DNA of 64,000 nt from Leptofilum sp965223285 (GCF_965223285.1 NZ_OZ244997.1:248001-312000); one strand, 5' to 3'; positions 20,473-29,669 are shown, numbered from the stretch's first letter. Notes: generated from the letters alone by a model not told the origin. Numbers and translations: made by a program.

Positions 20473-21113
20473 TGAGCAAACATCTTGTTATCGTGGCGGG
20501 CAACATTGGGGCAGGCAAAACTTCACTCACCGAACGCATCGGCGACCGGCTTGGCTGGCGCACCGCCTACGAATCTGTCATCGACAATCCCTATTTGGCC
20601 GATTTTTATGCCGATATGCGCCAATGGTCCTTCCATTTGCAGGTTTTTTACATCGGCCACCGCGCCGAGCAATATTTGCAGCTGGCCCGCAGCCCAGAAT
20701 CTGCCATTGCCGACCGCAGTATCTACGAAGATGCCTACATTTTTGCCCGCGCCCTGCACCATATGGGCAACTTGAGCGAGCGCGATTATCACGCTTACCG
20801 TCGCGCCTTTGATCTGGTGGTCGATGGCCTACCCAAACCGGATTTGCTGCTTTATTTGAAGGCACCCGTGCCCGTTCTGCTCGATCGCATTCAGCAGCGT
20901 GGCCGCGCGATGGAAAGCGGCATCGCCGCCGACTATTTGGCTCTGCTAGATACATTCTACGACGACTGGCTGCGCTCGTTTGATGTTTGCCCGGTGCTGG
21001 TCATTCCCAGTCAGGATTTAGACTTTGTCAACAAACCACAGCATCTAGACATTGTGGTGCAACGTATTCAAGATAAGCTCTCTGGTCAAGAAAAGGTCGT
21101 CTTCCCGGATTAA
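20472..21113 (+). CDS. Deoxynucleoside kinase
   Basis: The 213-residue enzyme phosphorylates deoxynucleosides for salvage. It has the P-loop GNIGAGKTS, the substrate-site segment NPYLADFY, the DRSIYED motif and the LID arginines (RIQQRGRAME). It belongs to the deoxyadenosine/deoxyguanosine kinase family (dGK/dAK); the exact base is not determinable. It overlaps the small membrane gene upstream. Confidence 0.92.
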   Translation: MSKHLVIVAGNIGAGKTSLTERIGDRLGWRTAYESVIDNPYLADFYADMRQWSFHLQVFYIGHRAEQYLQLARSPESAIADRSIYEDAYIFARALHHMGNLSERDYHAYRRAFDLVVDGLPKPDLLLYLKAPVPVLLDRIQQRGRAMESGIAADYLALLDTFYDDWLRSFDVCPVLVIPSQDLDFVNKPQHLDIVVQRIQDKLSGQEKVVFPD

Positions 21114-21204
21114 CTCCTTTTGTCATTACTTCAGCAAGCTCAGCACAAGTTTAACGCAGCGAAAAATCCCGTTCAACTTTGCTGGCACAGCACGTTGGCT
21201 TTTG

Positions 21205-21243
21205 TAACTCAGTCGGGATGCTTCACTTCGTTCAGCATGACAA
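21205..21243. repeat. Dispersed 'GGGATGCTTC...CAGCATGACA' repeat
   Basis: The stretch GGGATGCTTCACTTCGTT followed by CAGCATGACA is a short imperfect palindrome of a type common between genes in environmental bacterial genomes. A single copy is visible in this window, between the kinase and the GNAT gene. Confidence 0.4.
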
Positions 21244-21286
21244 GTGTAAATAACTGCGCTTTCTGAGTGCTCAAAATAAGGAAGGA

Positions 21287-21838
21287 ATGCTACAAAACGA
21301 TAAGGTGCGCCTGCGGGCAATTGGGCGGGAGGATTTACCTGCATTGGCCCGTTTCAACAATGATTTAGAGGTCGAGCTAGCTGGTAGCGGCGATCCGCCC
21401 TGGCCACAAGCCTTGGCGCGGCTCACGGCCGAATATGAAGCCAAGTGGAGCCAGGGCGGCCGTGATGGCAACACGGGGAGCGTGGAGTTTGCCATTGAGG
21501 GCAACGGGCAGTTCATCGGCATTTGTGCGCTGTTCAATGTGGACCAGACCGCCCGCACTTGTGAGTTGGGCATCACCATTGGGGACAAGACGGCGTGGGG
21601 GCAAGGATACGGCCGTTCCGCCATCAGCCTCTTGCTGGAATATGCCTTTGTGTACCACAACATTCACAAAGTCACGTTGCAGGTAAACGGCCGTAACCAG
21701 CGAGCCATCCGTGCGTACCACGCCTGCGGGTTTGTAGAAGAAGGGCGACAGCGGGAACAAGTGTGGAGCAACGGCCGTTACGACGATCTGGTACACATGG
21801 GCATTTTGCGCCGCGAATGGTCCTCCCAGTCGGTCTAA
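21287..21838 (+). CDS. GNAT acetyltransferase, RimJ/RimL type
   Basis: The 183-residue protein opens with a VRLRAIGREDLPALARF strand-helix and contains the acetyl-CoA loop (GDKTAWGQGYG) and the ending NQRAIRAYHACGFVEEG, all typical of RimJ/RimL-like N-acetyltransferases that modify proteins or small amines. AGGAAGG precedes the ATG. It stands alone; substrate unknown. Confidence 0.9.
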   Translation: MLQNDKVRLRAIGREDLPALARFNNDLEVELAGSGDPPWPQALARLTAEYEAKWSQGGRDGNTGSVEFAIEGNGQFIGICALFNVDQTARTCELGITIGDKTAWGQGYGRSAISLLLEYAFVYHNIHKVTLQVNGRNQRAIRAYHACGFVEEGRQREQVWSNGRYDDLVHMGILRREWSSQSV

Positions 21839-22036
21839 TCCTCCGTTTTACGAATCCCACATACCCATGCTATACTTTTAAGTAAGCAATGTGTCCTTAT
21901 GTTGGCCAGCAGTGAGCAAGACGAACTGTACTGTGAAAAGTATGATGAACGAGAGAGGTGGGAAACGGCCGTACTCGTTCACCACTATCCGACTCTCCTG
22001 TGTCGGTGACCACAGCGGACTATTTTGGAGGTCTAA

Positions 22037-22654
22037 ATGAGCACGGAAATTCGCGGCACAGCCCATTTTATTCAGCAAGAAAATATTCGGCTCCAAAAAG
22101 AAAATGAGCGGCTACAGCAAGAAGTGGTGCGCTTGCGCCTCATCCTGCGGAATCTGGGCAATCTTAACCAGATGGCTCTCTCCATCCACCCTGAAACTGA
22201 TATTCTCATGCTGCTGGATCAAATTTTGCAGGCGGCATTAGACAGCATTCAGGCAGAGGATGGCTCACTGCTGTTGGTTGATGAGGAGACACAAGAGCTT
22301 TCTTTTGTGGTAGTACATGGCGCAGTGCGCACCAAGTTGGTGGGGCATCGCATTCCGTTGGGCATGGGCATTGCTGGCTGGGTTGCCCAACACGCTGAAT
22401 CGGTTGTTGTACCCAATGTACAATCAGACCCGCGCTTCTCCTCCCGCGTTGATCAGGCGTTTCACTTCAAAACGCGTTCGTTGGTCTGCGTACCTATCGT
22501 GTTCTCAGGTCGGGTTTTGGGCGTCATTCAAGCCTTGAACAAAAGCAATCGCAAAGAGTTTGTGAATGCTGATCTGCTCATGTTGAACGTGGTGGCACAA
22601 CTGGCGGCTGCGGCCATCGCTCGCGCTGAAAAGGTGCTGCTCGGCGAAGAGTAA
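22037..22654 (+). CDS. GAF-domain protein with N-terminal coiled coil
   Basis: The 205-residue protein starts with a leucine-rich coiled coil (about 10-45), followed by one GAF domain (about 55-195; ends with FVNADLLMLNVVAQLAAAAIARA). It has no kinase, cyclase or DNA-binding output, so it probably senses a small molecule and acts by dimer contact with a partner. GGAGG stands four bases before TCTAAATG, an unusually strong site. The upstream 200 bases hold one octamer and no gene. Confidence 0.88.
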   Translation: MSTEIRGTAHFIQQENIRLQKENERLQQEVVRLRLILRNLGNLNQMALSIHPETDILMLLDQILQAALDSIQAEDGSLLLVDEETQELSFVVVHGAVRTKLVGHRIPLGMGIAGWVAQHAESVVVPNVQSDPRFSSRVDQAFHFKTRSLVCVPIVFSGRVLGVIQALNKSNRKEFVNADLLMLNVVAQLAAAAIARAEKVLLGEE

Positions 22655-22668
22655 GCAAACCTGCTTGT

Positions 22669-23235
22669 TTAATCAGCCAACACCTGGCAGCCCACCTCTG
22701 AAGGGTGGTCTAACACGATGGCGCGCCTAGGCACGCTGCGCACGGCCCATAAAACGGCCGCATCTCCCCCAGCCGCCAGCAACATCAATGTCGCCCACAT
22801 CACCAGCAGCGGTTGCTGCAACGCCACCCCTGCAAAACCGGGCAGTATCCCCAAAAAGATGCCAGGCAAAGCAACAGAAATTCGGTAAGCGGCCGTTTGC
22901 AATGGATCGCGGCAATGGGCATAAGGAGCCAACCCCTGCCAGCTAAAGCCAAACTTTATGCGCCGCCACGGCACGCCCCCTACGAGCCAAAAGCCAACTG
23001 CATGCAGCAGTTCATGCACAACAATGCTCACGACCAGTACCAAAATAAGCGTGCTAATCCCCCCCAACGAGCTATCTAAAAAGGCGGCAAAGGGCCAAAC
23101 ATTCCAAGCCACTTTGTAAGGTAGCCAAAAAAGAATAAAAGCAATTGGCAGCATTAAGAGAGCCATCAAATTGGCCAAATTCATGGGCACGGTGGCATCG
23201 TAGGCAATTTTGGTTTCCTGCTTCTCTTCGGGCAT
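22669..23235 (-). CDS. DUF3267 putative membrane zinc metalloprotease
   Basis: The 188-residue membrane protein has four to five helices and the zincin motif VVHELLHAVGFW typical of DUF3267. The start at 23235 is preferred: AGAGGAAG stands before it, overlapping the stop of the upstream hydrolase gene, so the two genes are coupled. The role is unknown; related proteins are thought to be membrane peptidases. Confidence 0.8.
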   Translation of the reverse strand: MPEEKQETKIAYDATVPMNLANLMALLMLPIAFILFWLPYKVAWNVWPFAAFLDSSLGGISTLILVLVVSIVVHELLHAVGFWLVGGVPWRRIKFGFSWQGLAPYAHCRDPLQTAAYRISVALPGIFLGILPGFAGVALQQPLLVMWATLMLLAAGGDAAVLWAVRSVPRRAIVLDHPSEVGCQVLAD

Positions 23236-23239
23236 CGGT

Positions 23240-24151
23240 TTATTCTTCCTCTGGCAGCAATATGCGAAATTGGTCTTGACGAGATAAAGCACCATCAAAA
23301 AAAGCGACCAGCCGATGATTGTATTCATCCTGGCGAGCGTGCCAACCTTGGCCATGTCGCGCTTCGGGAATTTGCCAAAAGACGGCCGTTTCCACCGTAT
23401 CTGCCAAATATTTTAGCATCTTTGCCTCGCCTCCTTCCCCCGCTGCGATCAATAATAAGGGACGGCCGTTTAACCGCGCTGCCGCCGCCGCATTAGACGG
23501 CAATGATTGCTGCCGAGCAAAGCGCAAAATGAACTGCATGTACAATTGTTGCTGCCAGTAACCTAACCGTCGCCACCAGGAATCAGGCGGTGGCACGTCA
23601 GCCAAAACCGCCGGGCTGCTGCCTTCGCCAACCACGGCGCGAATTGCTACCGTTTGGGCTGCCGCTTGCAGGGCAAACAATCCACCTACAGAAATGCCCA
23701 TCACGCCGATGCCTCCAGGCTGCACATCGGGCCGTTTGCTCAGGTAAGCAACGGCCGCTAACAAATCATCGACGCCAGACTGTCCGCGAGCAAACCGACG
23801 CCCGCCGCTGCTGCCGTGTGCCCGCAAATCGTACATGAGAATGCCATACCCGGCTTGCAGCAACGCCTCTGCCTGGTGGATCACCCCCAGCCGATTGCCA
23901 CTATGCCCATGCAGCAAAATAACGGCCGCTTTGTTACGTGAGGGAATATACCAACCTGCCAGCTTCACTCCGTCCTGGCTGGTCAGCACCACATCTTCGT
24001 ACGTCACCCCCAAATTGGTAGGCGTGAAGTAGGCAATTTTCATGCGTGGCGGGCGCACAAACAGAAAGGCAGCATAAAACGGCCGAAACAAATAATAGAA
24101 AATCAGCAGGGGGATAAAATACAGAATCTCTACCGGAAAACCATCGCCCAC
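23240..24151 (-). CDS. Alpha/beta hydrolase with N-terminal membrane anchor
   Basis: The 303-residue protein starts at GTG 24151 with a hydrophobic segment (EILYFIPLLIFYYLF). An alpha/beta hydrolase core follows: HGHSGNR oxyanion loop, nucleophile elbow GISVGG, and late acidic and histidine segments (ARHGQGWH). It is probably an esterase or peptidase facing the membrane. The downstream DUF3267 gene is coupled. It diverges from the B12 uptake operon. Confidence 0.85.
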   Translation of the reverse strand: MGDGFPVEILYFIPLLIFYYLFRPFYAAFLFVRPPRMKIAYFTPTNLGVTYEDVVLTSQDGVKLAGWYIPSRNKAAVILLHGHSGNRLGVIHQAEALLQAGYGILMYDLRAHGSSGGRRFARGQSGVDDLLAAVAYLSKRPDVQPGGIGVMGISVGGLFALQAAAQTVAIRAVVGEGSSPAVLADVPPPDSWWRRLGYWQQQLYMQFILRFARQQSLPSNAAAAARLNGRPLLLIAAGEGGEAKMLKYLADTVETAVFWQIPEARHGQGWHARQDEYNHRLVAFFDGALSRQDQFRILLPEEE

Positions 24152-24211
24152 CGAGAGATTCTAACCCAATCTACGCCAATTGACCGATCCGAAAAATGTG
24201 GCAAACGTACA

Positions 24212-24240
24212 TTGACGGGACTCTTCATGCGCTGTATGAT
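24212..24240 (+). promoter_or_regulatory. Promoter of the B12 uptake operon
   Basis: TTGACG at 24212-24217 and TATGAT at 24235-24240 are separated by 17 bases. Transcription would start near 24247, just upstream of the riboswitch. Confidence 0.75.
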
Positions 24241-24293
24241 ACGCACAGGTTTGCTCAACACGGCAAATCATTAACAATTTACCAGCAATGAAT

Positions 24294-24490
24294 TCAGGTG
24301 CGCCCTGCCCGGATGCGCGGCGCACAAAGCATATTGCTTTGCAGGGGAAGCCTGGTGGCCTGTTTAAAAGAGTTAAACAGGGAGTCCGGCACTGTCCCGC
24401 AACGGTAAAGAATTGTGAATTATGAATAATTAATCGTTAATTCTTAATTATTCACAACTCACGATTACCAAGTCCGAATACCTGCCTGTT
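24294..24490 (+). promoter_or_regulatory. Cobalamin riboswitch
   Basis: The conserved core is plain: the GGGGAAGCCTGGTG segment, the B12 box GCACTGTCCCGCAACGGT, and the closing AGTCCGAATACCTGCC that pairs with the 5' TCAGGTG. Adenosylcobalamin binding should shut down expression of the following transporter genes. The variable arm at about 24409-24460 is occupied by an AT-rich inverted repeat (TTGTGAATTATG ... TTATTCACAA) of a type also found intergenically at 30485-30520. A terminator lies downstream at 24560-24584. Confidence 0.95.
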
Positions 24491-24559
24491 TTCTTGCTCG
24501 TAGCCTTCGTGGACAAAGGTAAGCGAGTCGAAATGTGTTTTTTCAATCGCAACATGAAT

Positions 24560-24584
24560 AGCTCACCTCTGTGTGAGCTTTTTT
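24560..24584 (+). terminator. Riboswitch expression-platform terminator
   Basis: AGCTCAC (24560-24566) pairs with GTGAGCT (24573-24579), followed by a run of six T. Placed between the riboswitch and btuF, it is the likely switchable terminator. I did not find a clear antiterminator by eye. Confidence 0.8.
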
Positions 24585-24681
24585 GTTGTCTTCCAATCCA
24601 TCAGCATACGCAAATATCGGTGGTTCTGGCAGCTTGCCTTGTGCATAAGGAAACAGTTCTTTTGTCAGAAGGAGACAACAT

Positions 24682-26040
24682 ATGAAGAAGTTTTATCCCC
24701 TCACTTTATTCCTCTTGCTCACGGCTTTGCTGCTGGCAGCCTGTGGCGGCACCAGCAGTGAAGAACCCGTTGCCGACACCACCTCTGCCGACGAACCGAG
24801 TGCAGCCGAAGAACCTAGTACGGCCGCAGAGCCAACGGCCGAACCGGAAGAGGAACCAACGGCCGTTCCCACCACAGAACCCACCCAGGAGCCAACGGCC
24901 GTTCCCACCGAAGAACCGATGGCTGAAGCCCCAACCAGCAACCTCACCGACGGCTGCGTAGAAAATTATGACGAAACGGTAGATTATTTTCCAGAGAAAA
25001 CGGCCGTCTCTTACGCTGACGGCTTTACCGTCGACTATTTCAACAACTACAAAGTTGTCACCGTGGCGGCCCCCTGGCTGGGCGCAGAAGATTCTGCCAC
25101 TTACGTGCTGGTGCAGTGCGGCACGCCTAATCCTTCCGGGTTTGACGACGCCGTTATGTTCGATGTACCAATTACCAGTTTCGTCTCCATGTCTACCACC
25201 TACCTGCCCCATCTGGATCAACTTGGCCGGCTAGATAGCCTGGTGGGTGTCGATTTTGCCAGCTACGCCTACAACGCCACCGTGCAGGAAAAATATGCCG
25301 CCGGTGAGCTAGTGGAACTTGGCAGCGGCGCCACCGTAGATGTGGAAGCCGCCTTGGCACTGGAACCACACATCATCATGACTTCCGCCAGCGGCTCCGC
25401 CGATTTTGATACCCACCCCAAGCTGCAAGAAGTGGGGTTAACAGTGATGCTCAATGCGGACTATCTGGACGTTACGCCGCTGGGTCGGGCCGAGTGGGGC
25501 AAATTTATTGCGGTGCTTTACAACCAGGAAGCGGACATCAATGCCTGGTTTGATGGCGTTGCTGCGGAGTATGAAGCGTTAACCGCCCTAACTGCCGACG
25601 TTGCAGAACGGCCGTCTGTGTTTACCAACACGCCGTTTGAAGGCACCTGGTACATGCCGGGCGGGCAAAGCTACACGGCACTGCTGCTGCAAAATGCCGG
25701 AGCAAACTACCTCTGGGGGACAGATGAGTCATCCGGCACGCTCTTTCTCGACTTCGAGTCTGTATTTGACCAGGCGGCTGACGGGACATATTGGATCAAC
25801 CTCGGCTTTGTCTCTTCGTTGGCAGATTTAGAAGTGGCAGACGAACGGTTTGCCGATTTTGCCGCCTTCCAAAACGGCACGGTATACAACTACGATCTGC
25901 GCACCAACGAGTTTGGCGGCAATGATTTCTTTGAAAGCGCGGCCGCCAATCCACAGCTCGTCCTGGCTGATCTGATCAAAATTTTCCATCCAGAACTGCT
26001 GCCAGATCATGAGTTTGTATATTACCGATTGGTTGAGTAA
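24682..26040 (+). CDS. btuF: B12 ABC transporter substrate-binding lipoprotein
   Basis: The 452-residue lipoprotein has the signal and lipobox LLLAAC, then a linker of about 60 residues rich in Glu, Pro and Thr (repeats of EPTAVPT), then a BtuF/FepB-type class III binding protein with the two-lobe TroA fold (YLPHLDQLGRLDSLVGV, then ALEPHIIMTSASG). It captures cobalamin or a corrinoid outside the cell and hands it to BtuC. AAGGAG stands about nine bases before the ATG. The cobalamin riboswitch upstream makes the substrate assignment firm. Two octamers lie in the linker. Confidence 0.9.
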   Translation: MKKFYPLTLFLLLTALLLAACGGTSSEEPVADTTSADEPSAAEEPSTAAEPTAEPEEEPTAVPTTEPTQEPTAVPTEEPMAEAPTSNLTDGCVENYDETVDYFPEKTAVSYADGFTVDYFNNYKVVTVAAPWLGAEDSATYVLVQCGTPNPSGFDDAVMFDVPITSFVSMSTTYLPHLDQLGRLDSLVGVDFASYAYNATVQEKYAAGELVELGSGATVDVEAALALEPHIIMTSASGSADFDTHPKLQEVGLTVMLNADYLDVTPLGRAEWGKFIAVLYNQEADINAWFDGVAAEYEALTALTADVAERPSVFTNTPFEGTWYMPGGQSYTALLLQNAGANYLWGTDESSGTLFLDFESVFDQAADGTYWINLGFVSSLADLEVADERFADFAAFQNGTVYNYDLRTNEFGGNDFFESAAANPQLVLADLIKIFHPELLPDHEFVYYRLVE

Positions 26041-26045
26041 CGATT

Positions 26046-26105
26046 AGGGAGATTGGAGATTAGAGATCGGAGATTTGTTTTTCAATCTCCAATCTCCGAT
26101 CTCCT
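26046..26105 (+). terminator. Intra-operon hairpin of the 'GGAGATTAGAGATC' family
   Basis: About 20 bases of GGAGATTAGAGATCGGAGAT pair with ATCTCCAATCTCCGATCTCC around a T-rich loop, with TTTT behind the stem. It sits between btuF and btuC and ends ten bases before the btuC start. It could lower distal expression or protect the btuF message. Confidence 0.65.
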
Positions 26106-26114
26106 TTTACAATA

Positions 26115-27191
26115 ATGCGCCACGAAACACGCGAAATGCCAACGGCCGTATCTTCCCCAAACCGGCAGCGGTGGGCCATGAGCCTGCTGTTGCTGGCGTT
26201 GCTGGGCGCATTTTTGCTCAGCCTGTTCATCGGCTCCGTGCGGATTCCGTTGGATGAGATTTTGCGGATTTTGGTTGGTGGCACAGCGGAGCGGGATACC
26301 TGGGCGACCATTGTGCTCAAATTTCGCTTGCCCAAGGCGGTAACGGCCGTTCTGGCCGGGTCTGCTCTAAGCGTCAGCGGATTGCAAATGCAAACCATGT
26401 TTCGCAATCCGCTGGCCGGGCCATTTGTGTTGGGCATCAACTCTGGGGCCAGTCTGGGTGTGGCCCTGGTGGTGCTGGCCGTTGGCACAGGCAGTACCTT
26501 GCTGGCCGGGCTGGGGCTGCTCAGCGACTTTGGCATTGTGGTAGCCGCCAGCCTGGGCGCGGGGCTGGTGCTTTTTCTGGTGCTGGCGGTGGCCCGACGC
26601 GTAGAAACAATGACCCTGCTCATTCTGGGGCTGATGTTTGGCTACGCCACCAGTGCCCTGGTGAGCGTGTTGCTCTACTTTAGCATCGCCGAGCGCATCC
26701 AGGCATACATTGCCTGGACGTTTGGCAGCTTTGGCGGTGTGACCTGGCGGCAAATGCAGGTGATGGCCCCGGCAGTGCTGCTGGGCTTAACCATCGCCTG
26801 GCTGTCTGCCAAGCCGCTCAATGCGCTGCTGCTGGGCGAAACCTATGCGCAAAGCCTGGGGCTGTCCGTGCGACGCGCCCGCTTTACGGTTTTGGTCAGC
26901 GCGTCGGTAATGGCCGGGGCTATCACCGCCTTTTGTGGGCCGATTGGCTTTGTGGGCGTGGCGGTACCACATCTGTGCCGCAGCCTGTTTAGCACATCGA
27001 ACCACCGCCTGCTCATTCCGGCCACTATTTTGATGGGCGGTATCGTGGCCTTGCTGGCTGATTTGCTGGCGCAGCTGCCAGGCAGCCAAACGACCTTGCC
27101 GCTCAACGCCGTCACCGCGCTGATTGGCGCGCCAGTAGTGACCTGGGTCATTTTGCGGCAGCGCAACCTGCGCTCGTCTTTTGCTGGCTAA
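26115..27191 (+). CDS. btuC: B12 ABC transporter permease (FecCD family)
   Basis: The 358-residue permease has about ten hydrophobic helices and the FecCD hallmarks: RLPKAVTAVLAGSALSVSG near the start, FRNPLAGPFVLGINSGA, and GPIGFVGVAVPHLCR near the end. It forms the membrane channel of the B12 importer with BtuD. A hairpin separates it from btuF and another from btuD, yet spacing and strand show one operon. Confidence 0.93.
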   Translation: MRHETREMPTAVSSPNRQRWAMSLLLLALLGAFLLSLFIGSVRIPLDEILRILVGGTAERDTWATIVLKFRLPKAVTAVLAGSALSVSGLQMQTMFRNPLAGPFVLGINSGASLGVALVVLAVGTGSTLLAGLGLLSDFGIVVAASLGAGLVLFLVLAVARRVETMTLLILGLMFGYATSALVSVLLYFSIAERIQAYIAWTFGSFGGVTWRQMQVMAPAVLLGLTIAWLSAKPLNALLLGETYAQSLGLSVRRARFTVLVSASVMAGAITAFCGPIGFVGVAVPHLCRSLFSTSNHRLLIPATILMGGIVALLADLLAQLPGSQTTLPLNAVTALIGAPVVTWVILRQRNLRSSFAG

Positions 27192-27195
27192 ATTA

Positions 27196-27255
27196 GCCAC
27201 AGATTTCACGGATTACACAGATTGTGAACAGCCAATCCGCGCAATCCGTGGCTTG
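27196..27255 (+). terminator. Intra-operon hairpin of the 'CCACGGATT' family
   Basis: GCCACAGATTTCACGGATT pairs with AATCCGCGCAATCCGTGGC around an AT-rich loop, between btuC and btuD. There is no T run. It is the same repeat family as 15432-15497. Confidence 0.55.
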
Positions 27256-27270
27256 ATGTAAGAGAAAATT

Positions 27271-28320
27271 ATGTCTGAACCGATTTTGTACACAGAAAAT
27301 TTGGCAATTGGCTATCCTAACCGCAAGGAGCCGCCCATTGTGGTGGCAGACAAGATTGGGGTTGGACTGCAGCCAGGGGAATTGGTTTGCCTTTTGGGCC
27401 CAAATGGAGCGGGCAAAAGTACGCTGATGCGTACATTGGCCAGGATGCAGGTGCCGCTGCACGGCGGTATCTTCCTCAATCAGCAAAATCTGAATCATCT
27501 CACGGCACGCCAACTGGCGCGGCAGCTCAGCGTGGTGCTGACAGAGCCAATCAACGCAGGCATGCTGACTGGCTGGGATTTGGTGGCTCTGGGGCGGCAT
27601 CCGTACACAAATTGGGCAGGTCAATTGACAGCGGCGGATGAAACGGCCGTAAACCAAGCCATCGCCGCTGTGGGAGCCACATCCTTGGCCCAGCGCCACA
27701 TCCACACCCTCAGCGACGGCGAGCGGCAAAAGATCATGATCGCCCGCGCCCTGGCCCAGGAACCCACCGTTATGCTGCTGGATGAGCCAACCGCGTACCT
27801 TGATCTGCCGCGCCGGGTAGAAGTAATGCACATTTTGCGTCAGCTCGCCCGCGATTCGCACCGTGCCATCTTGCTCTCAACGCATGATCTGGATTTGGCT
27901 TTGCGCAATGCAGACAAGATTTGGCTACTTCCCAAGGGAGGCTCACTACAAGTAGGTACCCCGGAGGAGCTGGTGCTAAACGGCAGCTTTGAAGCTGCGT
28001 TTCAGGCAGACGGCGTGCAGTTTGATCGCCAATCTGGCTCCTTTAAGATGGCAACGCAGCAAGCGGGGCAAGTTGATCTGGTTGGGGAGGGCCTTTCAGC
28101 GGTGTGGACAAAGCGGGCTTTAGAGCGAGTGGGGTTTGCTGTGCATGAAGGTGTCAACGGCGCGACGATGCGGGTTCAGGTATTGGCAAATGAGGGTGAG
28201 GTGGCGGACGGCCGTATCCAATGGCAGCTCATTAAACCCCAACAAACTATTACCCACCGCAACCTCACTGATTTGGTAAATGACCTTAAACAAAGTAAGG
28301 CTTCGGCAAAAAACCGCTAA
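27271..28320 (+). CDS. btuD: B12 ABC transporter ATPase with C-terminal extension
   Basis: The first 250 or so residues are a FecE/BtuD-type ATPase: Walker A GPNGAGKST, signature LSDGERQKIMIARAL, Walker B VMLLDEPTAYLD and LSTHD. The 349-residue protein then runs on for about 95 residues (from about 255), with an alternating beta pattern and no motif I know; usual BtuD proteins stop near 255. The extra domain may be regulatory. The 3' end overlaps that of the converging MerR-B12 gene by four bases. Confidence 0.9.
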   Translation: MSEPILYTENLAIGYPNRKEPPIVVADKIGVGLQPGELVCLLGPNGAGKSTLMRTLARMQVPLHGGIFLNQQNLNHLTARQLARQLSVVLTEPINAGMLTGWDLVALGRHPYTNWAGQLTAADETAVNQAIAAVGATSLAQRHIHTLSDGERQKIMIARALAQEPTVMLLDEPTAYLDLPRRVEVMHILRQLARDSHRAILLSTHDLDLALRNADKIWLLPKGGSLQVGTPEELVLNGSFEAAFQADGVQFDRQSGSFKMATQQAGQVDLVGEGLSAVWTKRALERVGFAVHEGVNGATMRVQVLANEGEVADGRIQWQLIKPQQTITHRNLTDLVNDLKQSKASAKNR

Positions 28321-29624
28321 CCTAGCTGGGCAAACCAATCCAGCAGCGGGGCAGCCCGATCATCCATCACCTCGGTCAACACTTTTTGGTAGCCGCGCAA
28401 ATATTCCTGAAGCGACAGCTCAGACAGTCGCTGGTGATTGTTGAGCAATAAACCCTCTACCCACCGTAAATTTGAGCTAATCATCGCCAGGTCACCTAGC
28501 TGCAAAGCCGCCTCAATATTGTTGCCAAATTCCTCGTTAGTATTGTTCAACAGTGCGGTTGGCATTGCAGCCAGCTCTGGCATTTGGTGCAAGCGTGCTT
28601 CAATGCTGGAGCGTTTTTCCACAAAATGTTGATGGGCGGCTGTATACGCTCTGGATGCGTCCTTTATCTTGCCGGTCGGCGGAGCGGACTGCAAAATTTT
28701 CTCGACAACGCCAGGAACCTGGTCTAACGATTTGCCTAAAAAATGCCCCGGAATGGCATCAACAACCTGGGGAATCTGGTTGAATACGATTCCACCAAAC
28801 GCAAGTGGGACACCCATTTCCTGCAACTTTCTGGCCATCGGCAATAGGTTGGCGGCTGTGGTTAAGGTTTGGGCGGGCATAATAACCAGCAAAGGCTTAA
28901 TTTGGGTTACCGATGCCTCCATGCGCTCCACCGGCACGTTGGCCCCTAAATAAACCACATCCCACCCTTGTCGACGCAGCATCAAGCTAATGATAAGGGG
29001 CGAGAAGGTGTGCAATTCATTCGGGGGACAAGCGACAATGATACGGCCGTTGTTGGTAGGCGCAGGCAAAGCAGCCAGCAAAGCCTCTAACTGGCGCAGC
29101 GCCAAAGCTGAGGCAAAATGCTCCTGCTGGACTGACACCCGGCCTTCATACCAGCCTTCACCTATCTCTGTCAGCCCCTGTTGCAACACCTTGTAGCAAA
29201 CTGTTTCCAGCGGAAACAAAGCAAACGCCCGCGCCAGCAAATGTTGCGCCTGATACTCATCAAAGGCCAAGCACGCTTGAATCCAGGCCTCCCGTAAGTC
29301 ATCCACGCGCTCACCATCAATGTGAGGGAACGTAGGTTCCGCAATTTGCTTATCGGATGTCAGTAGTGGGTTTTGGCCTTCGCTTTCTAGCTGCTGCCAC
29401 AGCTCTACGGCATGGCTAATACTCATCCCCTCACCCTGGCGAGCGACCAGCCATTTAAGCATATCAATTTCATGCTGGGAATAAAGGCGGTGCCCACCAC
29501 GAGTACGTTGCGGGTTTGGCACGCCATAACGACGCTCCCAGGCCCGCAGCGTATCTGGTTTTAGGCCCGTTTCGTGAACAACAACCTTCATATTAAACGT
29601 GGGAAGTAAATTATTTGAGGACAT
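28317..29624 (-). CDS. CarH/LitR-like MerR regulator with B12-binding domain
   Basis: Residues 10-80 are a MerR winged helix (LRAWERRYGVPNPQRTRGGHRLY). A helical domain carries the exact W-x9-EH motif (WYEGRVSVQQEH) known from CarH, and a B12 Rossmann domain has the E-x-H ligand motif (NELHTF). A helical extension of about 130 residues makes it 435 long. CarH proteins bind adenosylcobalamin, form tetramers on DNA in the dark and fall apart in light, so this is a probable light-sensing repressor. AGGA precedes the ATG. It converges on the B12 importer operon. The target genes are not visible; self-control is likely. Confidence 0.9.
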   Translation of the reverse strand: MSSNNLLPTFNMKVVVHETGLKPDTLRAWERRYGVPNPQRTRGGHRLYSQHEIDMLKWLVARQGEGMSISHAVELWQQLESEGQNPLLTSDKQIAEPTFPHIDGERVDDLREAWIQACLAFDEYQAQHLLARAFALFPLETVCYKVLQQGLTEIGEGWYEGRVSVQQEHFASALALRQLEALLAALPAPTNNGRIIVACPPNELHTFSPLIISLMLRRQGWDVVYLGANVPVERMEASVTQIKPLLVIMPAQTLTTAANLLPMARKLQEMGVPLAFGGIVFNQIPQVVDAIPGHFLGKSLDQVPGVVEKILQSAPPTGKIKDASRAYTAAHQHFVEKRSSIEARLHQMPELAAMPTALLNNTNEEFGNNIEAALQLGDLAMISSNLRWVEGLLLNNHQRLSELSLQEYLRGYQKVLTEVMDDRAAPLLDWFAQLG

Positions 29625-29669
29625 ACAATTTCCTAAAACTGTTGCGCTAGAAATATGGTTTGGTGCGGC

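Noticed and set aside
24494..24685. 63-codon frame between riboswitch and btuF
   Set aside because: It spans the terminator hairpin and has no ribosome binding site or recognisable sequence.
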